DNA from: Aselliscus stoliczkanus
Taxonomy: Eukaryota > Chordata > Mammalia > Chiroptera > Hipposideridae
Length of the DNA stretch: 64,000 bases
Assembly (NCBI GenBank): GCA_033961575.1
Contig: CM066731.1
Location: 60,355,501-60,419,500, forward strand
Direction: 5' to 3'
The translations under genes were made by a program, and so were the position numbers. Below the pieces are notes generated by a model. It saw only the letters and a list, made by a program, of their open reading frames with translations, did no database searches and had not been told where the DNA came from. Below, piece after piece: positions 52,738 to 64,000 of this stretch (positions are counted from its first letter, which is position 1; the number at the start of each line of letters is the position of its first letter).

Positions 52738-52822
52738 AAGGAGCACCCACAGCAATAAGGATGGGGTACCCTCAGAACAAGGATGGGGCTCCCACAGTAA
52801 CAAGGATGGGGTGCCCACAGTA
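52738..52822. repeat. Small minisatellite, unit about 23-30 bp
   Basis: About three to four imperfect copies of 'acaaggatggggtgcccac' with 'agta' spacers. Confidence 0.8.
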
Positions 52823-54690
52823 ACCAGAGGGAGAGCAGAGTTGATAATGGCAAGATGAAGTTGTCTTGTGATTTCTTTTATTTTCTCAGTAAAATATGAA
52901 ATGGAATCGTCAGGAGTGGGGATAGCATAGTGGGGTGAGAGAATTGGGCAAAACTGTGCGTGGCTGAGTGGATTAGGGGAGTATAACAAGAGAGCAGAGC
53001 CTACATGGGACTCGTAGACATGAATTTAAAGTAAGACGAGTAAGCAGAGTCACATAGCTGTCTCCAATCACATCCCCCTGCTGGACACAAGTATGGAGAA
53101 GGCAGAGACTTAGGTTTTGCCAGGTTAGTATGGCAGAGGGGCAAGGATGCCAAGGATGGATGTATGCAGATGCGGGCCGGGGTGACGAGGCAAGGGCTGG
53201 GAGGGGTGCTTGTGCTTCTTGTACGCTGTCTCTCACCCTACAACCCGCCCTTTGCTGCTGTGAAAGCCAAACCTTCTCCAGACTGCATCACTGAGGGTCC
53301 TTTACCCTTAGATTTCTAGTTGAGTTTTGCCAGTGGAAGACACTGGCCAAAAGTCAGAGTTTTGGGGATTTATTCTCCTTTGATCCTGCCTTGTCTTACT
53401 ATGGTTCCATCAGTGGCTGTGTTCTCCTGTGGCCATAGTCCTTGTCAGTTGGCCTTTCTCTCACAGTTCCAGCTTTATGGGGCTCGGTACCTCATTCTCT
53501 CCCCTGCCCCTTCAGGCTGTTGGTGGTAAAGGCTTCCCACATTCCCAGTCCCTGGGAGCTTCCATGTCTCTGGGTGGCTCCCTCAACGTACCCACTGCTG
53601 TGTGAATAGCCCTTTCATGAAACTCGCTCTGGTTAAACCCTTTTGAGTGTGCCATCTGTTCTCTGCCAATTCTCTGACACATACAGAGGACAGAGAAATC
53701 ATGCTGGGACCTCTGAACTGGAGGCATCCATGGGTTGAAGATTGTTGGTGTGGGGTAGCTGGTTGAGGAGGAAGTGGTCAGAAAGTGAAATGCTGGGAAT
53801 GAGTTCAGAGGTCGTGCAGTCATTGGCAATGAGATGGAAAGGTGATGAAAGGAGTGGGTGGGTGAGGTGAATGGGGTGGGGTGGGTGCACTGGAAATGAG
53901 TCAAGACTGGCTGAGGCTGGAGTGCTCGACATACACTTTACAAGGATGTTCAGTCACCAGGAATGACTGAAGGAATAGAACGGGAAGGAAGCCTGTGGGT
54001 GACCAGGTGCTAACGTCTGCCACAAATGAAAGAGTCAGGGAGGTTAGCAGATGGCTGCCATGGTGAATAGTGGGTGGTATAGTGGGAGGGCAGAGGCTTC
54101 CAGAAAAGCTGGGCTTTTTGAGTAAGCAAGGAGACCTGTGTGAGAGCAGCAATGAGGATCTTGAAAAACATTGTCTCAACCCCTAGGTTCTGATAGGTGG
54201 GGCGTGGAAGGGAAGAGACAGCTGCATCCAGAGGAGGCTCTAGGAAAGCAGCTTTTAGTTCTCAGAGCTGCTGCCATGTTTCCACACAAGAGGGCAAGAA
54301 AGAGATGGAGGCTGTGAAGGACTTGGCAGGTGACACATCTGGGGTTCTAGGGGATACAGCAGAAGGGTTTGGGGGCTGGGAGGGGTCTATAGCTTAAGTC
54401 AAGGGGTTAAAAGAGCCGTGTGGAAGAAAGAATGTGGAGATGATGGATGATACTGGAGGTTTGCCTCTGGAGGGGATAAGGTGGGAAGGGCGCTGTTGCT
54501 GGTGGAATTATCCTGATGGTCTTTAGGGGAAAGAGGGAAATCAATTCTAATTTTAGCTTCCTTTTTAGGACTGGCCTCTTAAGATGTTTATAGGGAGGAG
54601 TGACTGCCATTAGATCTTCTGAGAGTCATGGTGGTTAGGAAAGTGGTCTAACCAAGGCTCTTGGTGCTCTGGAGGCCTGCCTACAGCAGA
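52823..54690. other. Unassigned intergenic sequence
   Basis: No gene recognised. The stretch is unusually purine/GT-biased on plus around 53780-54500, which produces several long accidental frames on the opposite strand. Confidence 0.5.
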
Positions 54691-54699
54691 TTGTGAAGA

Positions 54700-54860
54700 C
54701 ATTTTGATGACATTCAGGACATCAAGGGTAATACGACAGCTCTGATGGCCATTCCAGAAAAAGAGTTCCAAAATTACTTTGAAGATTGAACTAGGCACTG
54801 GCATCAGTGCATAGCTTCCCAAGGGGACTAATTCAAAGGTAACCATAGTGATATTCAGCA
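54700..54860 (+). pseudogene. Possible mariner-type transposase fossil
   Basis: In one plus frame (about 54712-54850) the translation reads DIQDIKGNTTALMAIPEKEF, then a short stretch with WHQCIASQGD and FKGN, with stops between. This pattern (aspartate-isoleucine-lysine, a buried EF pair, then CIASxGDxF-G) resembles the C-terminal end of mariner-type transposases spread in mammalian genomes. The match is by eye and partial. The opposite strand happens to be open for 184 codons across it. Confidence 0.4.
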
Positions 54861-55417
54861 ATGAGGTATGTAACACTTTTCCTAGGTTGAGCTCATGAAC
54901 TTCATTGTCTGACCTCGTACAGTAACCATAGTCTGGGTAAGTGATGTTTTGGCAAAGTAGTTTGGACCCTGAAATGCTGGGATTCTCTGGATACTTTTTA
55001 GTGATTTGAAAAAGGATACAAGGAAGATTGTTTGAAATTGGGTCTATCCAGGAAAACCTGTGGCATAGGGTTGATGTAATTATGAGAATTATATTCATAA
55101 AAGAAACAGAAAGACAATCTTTGCCCTCAAAGACGTTATCTCTAGTTGGCCATACAAGACACATATAAAAATGAAAAAACAGTTCTGAGGTGATGTGAAA
55201 GTAAGTGCAAGAAAGTGCCCAAGAGAAGAGCTAAAATGGGACGGTTGGATTTCAACCTCTGCTAGGGGACAAAAGGATGAGAAATAAGAAACTGGTATTT
55301 GTTGCCTGCCTACTATGTTCCAGGTAATTTGTTTTCACATAGGTGATATCATTTAGTCTTCACAGAAACTCTGTGAAATAGGTGTTATTATTCTAACTTA
55401 AAAATGGGAAAATTGAG

Positions 55418-55820
55418 GGCCAGCTGAGTGGCGCGTTGGTTAAGAGTTGGCTTGGGATGCCAGCTCTGAGCAGCAGGGCCCCAGTTTGGATCCCACATTA
55501 GGGCCAGTGACACTGCGCCCTCTACAGCTAAGATGGTGAACAACAGCCGTGAGTCGCCAAAGATGGCGTAGGCTGCAGTGGGGCTGGCCGGCAGCAGACA
55601 TGCGGTTTTGTGAACTGCTGTGAGTGGCTGCCCAATGACCGGCGAGCGACTGCCTCACCCGGGAAGAGTGCAATGATAATACCAACATGGGTCAGTGAAG
55701 CGACGTCCTTCACAACTAGATTGAAGAACAAAAGGACAGCAACTTGTCTGTTCCCCTCTCCCGGTTCCCCAAAGCTGTTCCCCTCCTCCAACTCCCGAAT
55801 AAAATCTTTAAAAAAACACT
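55418..55820 (+). mobile_element. tRNA-derived SINE, composite type C
   Basis: Full element with the identical 17-base target duplication aaaatgggaaaattgag at 55401-55417 and 55821-55837. Confidence 0.94.
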
Positions 55821-55837
55821 AAAATGGGAAAATTGAG

Positions 55838-56209
55838 GGGACTGGCTGAGTGACTCAGTTGGTTAAGAGCACAAGCTCTGAGCAACAGGGTTGCTGATTC
55901 GATTCCCATATGGGCCAGTGAGCTGGGCCGGAGAGCTGTGCCTGAGTTGAGCTATTGCTGAGCTGCCAACAGGTGGCAGAATGGCTCAGTTGGTGAGAGC
56001 AGGTGCTCCTAACAACAAGGTTGCCACATGAGCTGAGTTGCCACAAGCTGCCAAGGCGCCCTGATGGCGACTGGACTTGGAGCTGAGCTAGCTGCGCCCT
56101 CCACAACTAAAACTGAAGGATAACAATTTGACTATTCCCCTTCCCCAATTCCCCAACACTGTTCCCCTCCCCCAACTCCCCAATTTAAAAAAATCTTAAA
56201 AAAAAAAAA
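55838..56209 (+). mobile_element. tRNA-derived SINE, long type D
   Basis: Runs from 'gggactggctgagtgactc' to 'caatttaaaaaaatcttaaa' and an A tail. It is flanked by gggaaaattgag (55826-55837) and gggaaaaattgag (about 56210-56222). It therefore used the right-hand target duplication of the preceding SINE as its own target. Confidence 0.93.
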
Positions 56210-56290
56210 GGGAAAAATTGAGGCTTAGAGAGGTTAAATGATTTGCACACAGGGCTAGTAATCTGTCCGCCAAACCCATTCTTATTTCAT

Positions 56291-58839
56291 GTGAATAGTC
56301 TGGAGCTTCACTTACCTGAACTTCCAGAGAGCCGTGATTCTCAACCTAATCCATTCAAGAGCTGAGTCCTGCCTTGACAAAAACCCAAAGCCCATTTTTC
56401 CTTTTAAAGCAGGTAGGTCATTTATTGTTTACATGATATTGTTATATCATTTACAGTAAATTTTAAAAATATAAAATTGCATTCATATTTTGCGGAGGAA
56501 ATTGTATTTCTACGAGGAAGCAAAACCACTCCATTCATAGTTGGAACCTATATAGATGACACATCACGTTAGGGGGGATCGAGCAGTTGAAGGAGGGCTG
56601 GCTGGTCATAGTTATGAACAGTCTGTGACCCACTCAGGACAATCCTGTGTTCCTCTAGGGGTAGGACTGTGGTTTTCTAACCTCTAGACGCTTAAGGAGT
56701 CCAAGGTGGAGTTTCTCTGCTTATGTAACCTGTAACTTATTTCGCTTTATATAATTTATCTCACTTTACTTAGCACATCAAGGGCCTGAGTTAATGCTTC
56801 TCTGACAGAAGAGGTCAGTTTCAGAAAGTGGTGAATGCAGAGGAAATGGAAACAGGAAGTGTAATTGCTTTCAAGAAGTTTAGCTTTGAAGAGGGGAAGA
56901 GAGCAGGGTCTGTAAAGAGGAATACGGGAGTTAGGGTAGGTTTTGTGTTTGCTTTTGAATGAGGTGAAAGCTGAACATGTTTAGATGATGAGAAGGAGGG
57001 AAGAGAGGAGATGGGGAGAGGTGGGAAAATTGATGGACTGACATCTCCAAGGTCTGGGACCCTCCAGAACAAAGGTAGAGAATTCACTTTAATGGGGGGG
57101 GGCACCTCTTTTCACATTGGAAGGCAGGAGGGAGGAGGACAGGTCAGGAGAGACACAGCAGTCACAGACCTGGGAGTGGAGGTTCTCCCACATGGCCGAT
57201 GGGATCAGGAAGGGCAGAGCAAGAGACTGGGAGCCGGATTCATTTTGAGTGAATGAACGCGGAGTGACAGCAGTAAGGGTGGAGGCAAAGATGGCTGCAG
57301 GAGCGGGGCTTTTCAGGAGAAGGCCCCATTGTAATGGTTTGGAGAGGAAGGAGACTGTCAGCCCCACTTAAGACAGCTGAGGGGAATTGGTGGCTTGAGG
57401 GGAGGGCTAGACAATTTAGAGCAACTCGTCAAGGGCATGTTTGGTGCAGTGGTGGAGGAGGTAGGGAGTTTATTTATAATGGAACGGATTATATTAGTTA
57501 TAACTCTTCTAGTTGCAAATGACTGAAAGAGTATATTCAATTGAAAGTTAACAGATTCAAAAGGAAAGGGAACTCAGGTGCATTATGGATCTCAGGAACT
57601 AGAACCAGGCACTTGACCTCATCAAGACTTTATTTCTTCATATCTGTCTCCTTTTTTCTTTTGTCTTCATTTTTCACTATTGTAAATGGGCTCTATTTAC
57701 ATGGCAGAGAATGCAGTCACTTGAAAGTACTATCTGAACAATTCAAAGGAAATAACTAGATTAGGCTGGCTTGGATGCATAATCATTTCTGAGTAAAATT
57801 TTGTGGCTCATCTTGGTCATATGCTTTTCCCTGTGGGTAGGGCAAGTGAGAAGATGTGGAGGAAGGGGTGTTGGGCAAATAAGAGTGTGAACCACTGTAG
57901 GTGAACATGGTGGAAAGGTTCTGGAGGTAGAGGTGGTGGGTACAGGGGAGAAAAAAACCAACAGTAGCATGAACAGGAGTGAATGAGAATAACAGGTGGA
58001 TGGAGTGACTTGTACTTGAGGCAGTGCCAGGAACTATGGAGACGTGTGGTAGGGTAGATATCTGAAATAATCTCAGCAGACACAGAAGAAGAGGGTCTTG
58101 GTTTGAATTTGTTGCGCTTTCAAGAGGGTCCTAGTTTTCATGGACAGGAAAATTGTGGTAGGTAAGCGGCTTCTGGAATGGTTGGCACATGCTGGGCACA
58201 GCACCAGACTCGGGGAAGGCTTCCTGAGGTAACTGGCCACTTACACCCGCCAGGCGGGCCACCCAGTAGATCACCCTCACCTGAGGAGAATGAATCATTC
58301 TCTTTTTGCATCATTCTGTACAAAAAAGCAGCTTCTGTAATTAGAAGGTCTTATGCTTTAGGGAATGTGTGACTGGTCAAACTGAGTTGATGATATTTTG
58401 TAGCCATCAAAAAAATGGTGTATGGCTCAGTGCCTAGTAGAACCAAGGTCGTGGGGTGGTGGCCAAGGATACTTGGGAGCTGTTTGCTTGATTGCATCAG
58501 CCCAAGACAAAGCTTACAGCACAAATGAAAACTAAAATGCAGACAGTCCTTTGCAGTCCCCCAAGCACTGTTGATATACATTATTTTTAACTTCATATTA
58601 ACCTAGAATATAATGTTACCCCTATTTCAAATAAGGAAGCAGAAGCTCTGTAAAATAACTAAAGATTTTACAACTATTAAGTTTTAACTCGCAAGGTGAA
58701 GAATGTGAATTTTAATCTTATAAAGTTATAGTAAAATTTTACTAAAGAATAAGTATGGCATTTTGTGGAGCTTAAATGGTATAAACCAGTGAAATAATCA
58801 TAGGAAATATAACTATATTCTGTTAAAAACAACAAAATA
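56291..58839. other. Intergenic interval, nothing recognised
   Basis: No exon or young SINE recognised. Purine-rich stretches occur near 56880-57480. Confidence 0.5.
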
Positions 58840-58985
58840 ACAGCAAATAGTATTTATTGCGTGCCAAGGACTGTTCTAAACATTATCAACATTTAATCCT
58901 CATTAACAACTCATTGAATTAGGTACTATTTAGTTTCTTTTCTGCAGATGAGGAATTGATTGGACCAATATTACAAAACTGTTAC
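58840..58985 (+). repeat. MIR SINE fragment
   Basis: The phrases 'tattgcgtgccaaggactgt' and 'atttaatcctcattaacaac' followed by 'gcagatgaggaattgattgg' match the MIR layout. Confidence 0.7.
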
Positions 58986-61900
58986 TACCACCACCACCAT
59001 GACGGATGGAAACAGTAACAGGCCATGTACATGGATATCAGTTAGTAGTAGTTTAATTTAATTCAGGGAATGAACACGAGGCCAGGGAAGAAAAGAGAAA
59101 GGGGTAAATTCCTGAGACTGTCTAAGACAATAGGTTTTGGCCCTGTGAAGCAAGCCACTTTCATTTCCTAGGCAATACTATCACTTCTGAGCATCACTCA
59201 TATCCACCAGCATTTTCTCTGGTCGTCAAACTGTATCTACATCCCCAAATAATAGCATAAATATCGCCCTGCTAAATGGAATGGGGAATAAAAGAAATAG
59301 GAGTGGCCAAGGACTAATTCAGTTTGGGACATGAGAGAATGCTGATGCTATTAATCCAAATGGGAAGGGAGGGAATCAGGAAGATAAAATTGTGGAGCGG
59401 GCAGAAGAGGTCAGTTTTAGATGTATTGAGTTTGTTCACATTGATGTCCAGACTTTGGGAGACCGAGAGAGAAATGCAGTTAGCAAAAGATTTAGTCCTG
59501 AGGCTTTGGTGAATGATTCAAGTTCAAGTATACATCTGGAAATTATTCAGCATGGCGGTAATGGTTAACACCACTAAAATGGATTAGATCTTTGAAGTGG
59601 TGAGTAACAAGAAAGAAGAACAACGCATTAGACTTGGGGGGGGGTGGAGTGCCCACAGTGAGGACACTAAAGAAAGAACAGGCGCTTAATAGTGTCAGTG
59701 GCATTTAATAGCAATGATTTTCAGAGTGTTTGTCAAACAGTAATTTCCCATGAAGCCTCCATAAAATCTGAATGATGAAACTTTTAAGCTCACAGCATCT
59801 TTTCATGCTGTAATCCTAATAACTGATTTATTTTAGGCTGAAATGTTATTGCAGGGAATGTGTTGCTCCAAAGGGCAGTATTATTGTAAGCTATTTCCTC
59901 TGAAGCTGAACTTCATTAAACACATACTAAATGGGGCAAGTAATAAAATGGGGGAAAGAAAAGGAGACTAATTATATTAAATAATTGAATTCCAAGACTG
60001 TTGTAAGACTAGCTTCCAGGAAGCCAAGTCAAAAAGTGAACATGGTGAGTTAAATACTGTCCCCTGTAGAGTTTGTGAAACATGGTTGACTATCGGTACC
60101 ACACGCATCTCCCCTAACCTGGAGAATATGATGAATAGCTCTTGCATGGGGTCTGGGAAGCTGTGCATGTTTTAAAAGTTCCCCAGGTGATTCTAAGAAT
60201 TAGTTAAATTTGACAAGCACTAATCTAATAAAGGAAACATACCAGTTTGCAGGAGAGAAAACGTTTCTTTCCAGCTCTGAAATCTGAAAGATTTCATTCC
60301 ATGGACACTGAAGAACAGTGAATAATAAAACAAATGATGTCCTCAGTAGCATTAAAAAAAAATAGGTAGAGATTTAATAGGTGTGTATCTCATGCTGACC
60401 TCTGATAAAATAAAAACCAATAACATAATACTAAGTTATAATTCTGTTGATGTAGGGAAAGAACCATCTGGGTCAATGGAAAAAATTATATTCCTAGGTC
60501 CTTTTCAGAAATTCAGATTCTGTAAATCTGGGTAAGGACCAGAAATTTGTATTTGTAGAAAGCGTTCCAGTTGACAGTGATGCAAATGGTGCAAGACCAC
60601 ACTTTGCCCTGAGAGGATAGATGGTTAACAATATTCCTTCAAGTTTCAGGTTTAGATGTAAAATCTTGAGATACACCATTTGTGAGAGACATTTTCTGCA
60701 ATATTTGGAAAATCGACGCAGGGGAAGCAGGATTATTCTACTTCCACAAAGTAGGCTGGGAAAACTTCTGTGGTATAAAACTAGAGAGCTTCTTCTAGTG
60801 AAAAATTTTCTTCAACCCTTGGGGAAAATATTAAAAACATAGGTTGCATCATATGCCACTAGCGTAGATGTTAGTCTTACCTTAAAAGAAGAAATGGATA
60901 CTCAGTGTACTAAAATCTTAGAGAATCATGGGGAAAAAAATATGGGACAACAAATTGACTATAGTCTTGGTAGAGATGTACTTTCCTCAAAACACTGAAG
61001 AACAAAAGCTATCACAGTATTAATATAATCATGCACAAAATAAAGTCATACACATATACCTCAAATTGCTGCAACCTAATGTACGTTATTTGGGAACCTC
61101 TGATTTGTGGCAACATATGCTTTTCCAGATTGATCTTCATTTTAAATATATCAGGAAAAAAAATCCCTTTCTTCAGAGGAGTACTTCGTTTCCTCGTAGT
61201 CACTAGCCATCCCAAACTTCTTAAAGCCACTAGTAAAAACAAGTGAGACAATCTCTCATATATGTTAGCTTTCCTGCAGATTTTATAGTGGTCACATGAC
61301 CAACCACAGAAAAAATGTGGTGTTGGCTGAAGACTCCAATAGAAGCAGAGTCCTCTACTTACACTAGTCCATTACTGAATCCTAAATCCAGTTTAGATCT
61401 CAACAGGAGAAATGAACTACGATAGATCTTTAATACTCTACCATATTGCAACTGGAAAATAAAGTTGGGGTGTACCATAGAGCTAGCATTTTGCTGGATT
61501 TGGTAGTCCTGGGTCTAGTTCTCTTTAGATGGTTTTCATACTACAGTGAAAGGATAAAGACTTATCCTTAGGCCTGAGAACATTAAATAAGCATGTACTT
61601 CTCAGCATTCCCAATTCCTGATCATTTTGCAGGAGAAAATTCTAGTACCAAAGTGCTTGCTCCATTGGGCTAAAGAGTTGGAACCAACTCATTGCATAAT
61701 ATCAGTATTTTGACATTAAACAATGTTTAGTGTATATCAAACTAATAAATGTACCCAATTTAAAAATTAAACACTACCAACAGGAAAAACATTTCCCCAT
61801 TGTCTTTCTAAGATATTTTTTTTCTGGTATTAACCAATGATATGCTTACACTTTGATTCCTTGATTTGTCCATTTTAGACTTTATTGACTTTCTATTATC

Positions 61901-64000
61901 ATAGGTGATGATTTAGCACTCTCAGCCTCTTCCTTTCCCTTATCACAGCACAATTTTTCGTCAGTGTTTACATTACTGCCTATGTAAAAATGCAGAGGCA
62001 GATAGTATTTCATTATTTCCTTCATTGCATAGCATTTGGTTTGTGGAATCAGTAATTGCTTTTTTTTTTTTTAACCAGTATAGTTTTCTATTAACTGAGT
62101 ATTGTTTCAATTGCTCAGCTAGAGCTGTTGTATGACCATCAGCAGGTTTTTTTCCCCCAAAGGCTCAAACATATGAGATAATCTATCAGTTTCATCCCCC
62201 CTCCCCGACCCCCTCCCAGAGATCTCTCTCTGAAGCACTTCCTCCTGCCCCTAAATGGAGCAGGCTTTGGGCATACCTTTGTCTTAGAATTTCCTTTTGA
62301 TATGTTTCTATGTTGGATTTACTACTTTAATCGTGTGCCTTCCTTTTTTTTTGTTTACCTGGAGTACATTATCCAGAAATTCCCTGAAGAGAGAATAGGG
62401 GGAAAAGACTGATAATGATGAGGCTTCCTCATTCCAGACAATGCCTGGAAATTGGTAGTAAGTTTCATGCGGATCCATTGCTCTGGTAGGCACAGAGAGA
62501 CTTGCAAGGGCGGGGACACGGATGTACAGGCCTGGCAGAATTAAAACCCCCTGTACATGGGTCTTTCTCCTTTTCTCCATGATTCTAGCTTCCCTGCTAC
62601 TAGCCACCTTTACTTTTTCTTCAAGTGACAATCTGGAGATATGAAAATACTCCCAGATAACTGATCTCACAGAAACACTCAGAAAAGATTTTGGATGCAG
62701 AGTTGGCCCAGTCATTCTGTGAGCTACTGCAGGGAACTCTATTTTGGAAAGAAAGGAAAGCTATTCAGTAAGAACTTAATATTCATTGAGAATCTTCCTG
62801 AGAGACTCTTCATCTGAGAGCAGACCTGGCCCACTCTGGCCACAGGGGCGGCTGGCACATGACCAGATCTGGACCACATATAGTACCTCCTGTTTTCTTG
62901 ACCACAGGGACGGGCCTGAGGAATGTAATGAGTCAACAGAAATCACCGAGTCCTTCCTCTAGGATCTTCCAAATCGGAGCTGGAAGAACCAGCTTTCCCT
63001 GCTGGTTATGGAGTGGTTAGGATATGTGCTGGAGCTGCCTGGAGCCATGTCCCTCGCTATTTGAAGAGGCCATTGCTTCTAACCCGAAAACAACAACAAA
63101 AAACAGAGGTGAGCGGTTTGGGGTTATATCGATGAGCTCGATGGGCTCCAAATCCTTGCTCTTGTTCAAGTCTGGCTCCACCCTCATCCTCATATTGGTT
63201 ACATGCGCCAACCAACTTGCCCTTGTGCTTAAGATAGTTGAAAATGTTTCTGTCACCTGCAATAAAATATATCTGATCTATTTAGCCCTTGCTCCACATG
63301 CGTATCTAAGTGTCTATCAGGTAACTCCCTCTGGATGGTCCTTGGTGCTTCAAACTCCTGTCTGTAGTACAATGCATCTTTTCTCTTTCCCCCACTCTAC
63401 CTACCCCGTTTCCTGTATTTTCTCATCCTGGTTATCAGGTCAACATCTACCCTGCTGCCCAAGCCAGAAATCTATAGCTTTGCCAGACTCCTCCTTTCTC
63501 TGGTCCCCACCCCTCAAGATCTAAACGGTTTCTAAGTGGTATTCCTTTTCTTAAACATTTCTTGTATCTGACACCTTGTTTTCTACTACCTTTGGGACCT
63601 CTTCTGCTTCTTTGTTTTTCCCTCCCTCGCTGTACTGAAAATGTCAGATCTCAGAATGCTTACCCTGCCCGCTGCCTGTTGATTGGGGTCCTCACCTTAT
63701 AAAGTTTCCTATGACCCTTCTGGTCCCAAATGATTAATTGCACCAATCAGGTCCTCTTCTATGAGGATATATGAATCTGAGACACATAGAAGGCTATGCA
63801 GTTGTTGCCAAACAGAAGCTGAAGCACTACAGAGAGAAGGTTGGGGTGATGACAAGGAGAATGAGAAACTCTTGAGTAAACAGAAGCTATGAGTAATCCC
63901 AACCTACTGGTACACTGAATGGAGGGCAAAGTAATTGGTTGGCATGAGAAACAAAAAGAGGAATGAAATCACCAAAATGGTTGGGGGCAAACTCTTGCTG
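58986..64000. other. Intergenic interval to the right edge, nothing recognised
   Basis: No SINE of the young types, no convincing exon and no RNA gene seen in about 5 kb. A piece at about 60145-60200 ('aaaagttccccaggtgattc') is reminiscent of an old DNA-transposon fossil. Open frames here are short or have no coding character. Confidence 0.5.

Larger units (their letters stand above)
55290..56290 (+). repeat. MIR SINE split by two later SINEs
   Basis: The MIR begins at about 55300 ('cctactatgttccaggtaat'), is cut at 'aaaatgggaaaattgag', and resumes at about 56211 with 'aggcttagagaggttaaatg'. Confidence 0.82.

Noticed and set aside
62308..62715. 135-codon minus frame
   Set aside because: No recognised domain or splice context. 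The length is within what chance gives in 64 kb of six-frame sequence.

Overview
The window is mammalian nuclear DNA, most likely from a bat. It has one interrupted gene with GT-AG introns, a CpG-island promoter, L1, L2 and MIR fossils, and a dense load of young tRNA-headed SINEs. The SINE heads begin 'ggccggccgagtggc' and the tails end 'ccccaataaaatcttt', a type I associate with rhinolophoid bats. The taxon call rests on that resemblance and was not tested.

Layout. Positions 1-4387 hold the 5' part of a decayed gammaretrovirus-like provirus on the minus strand: LTR, primer binding site, leader, frameshifted gag, a pol reduced to a few pieces, and an env that runs off the left edge. Positions 4388-18700 are intergenic, with SINEs, microsatellites, L1/L2/MIR fossils and a 203-bp tandem duplication. 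Positions 18720 to about 49150 are the whole TRAM1 gene on the minus strand, which encodes the ER translocating chain-associated membrane protein. All eleven coding exons can be placed to the base. They join in phase to 374 codons plus a stop, with no frameshift or stop codon, so this copy looks intact. The start codon lies in a CpG island (about 48370-49450), and a canonical poly(A) signal lies about 1.47 kb beyond the stop. Positions 49450-64000 are intergenic again, with SINEs, L1/L2/MIR fossils and a possible mariner-type transposase fossil.

TRAM1 is the only convincing functional protein gene. It works with the Sec61 translocon during insertion of secretory and membrane proteins. Its introns hold most of the other material, including a 5-kb antisense L1 in intron 10, a nested retrocopy and many SINEs.

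I see no new multi-gene system. The best lead is a 47-codon open frame in TRAM1 intron 1 (47407-47550, minus). It sits behind a good branch point and splice acceptor and reads as a two-pass hydrophobic peptide I could not assign to a gene. Other leads are retrotransposon nesting events with clear target-site duplications, SINEs tightly flanking TRAM1 exon 10, and a 28-A run at the TRAM1 promoter.
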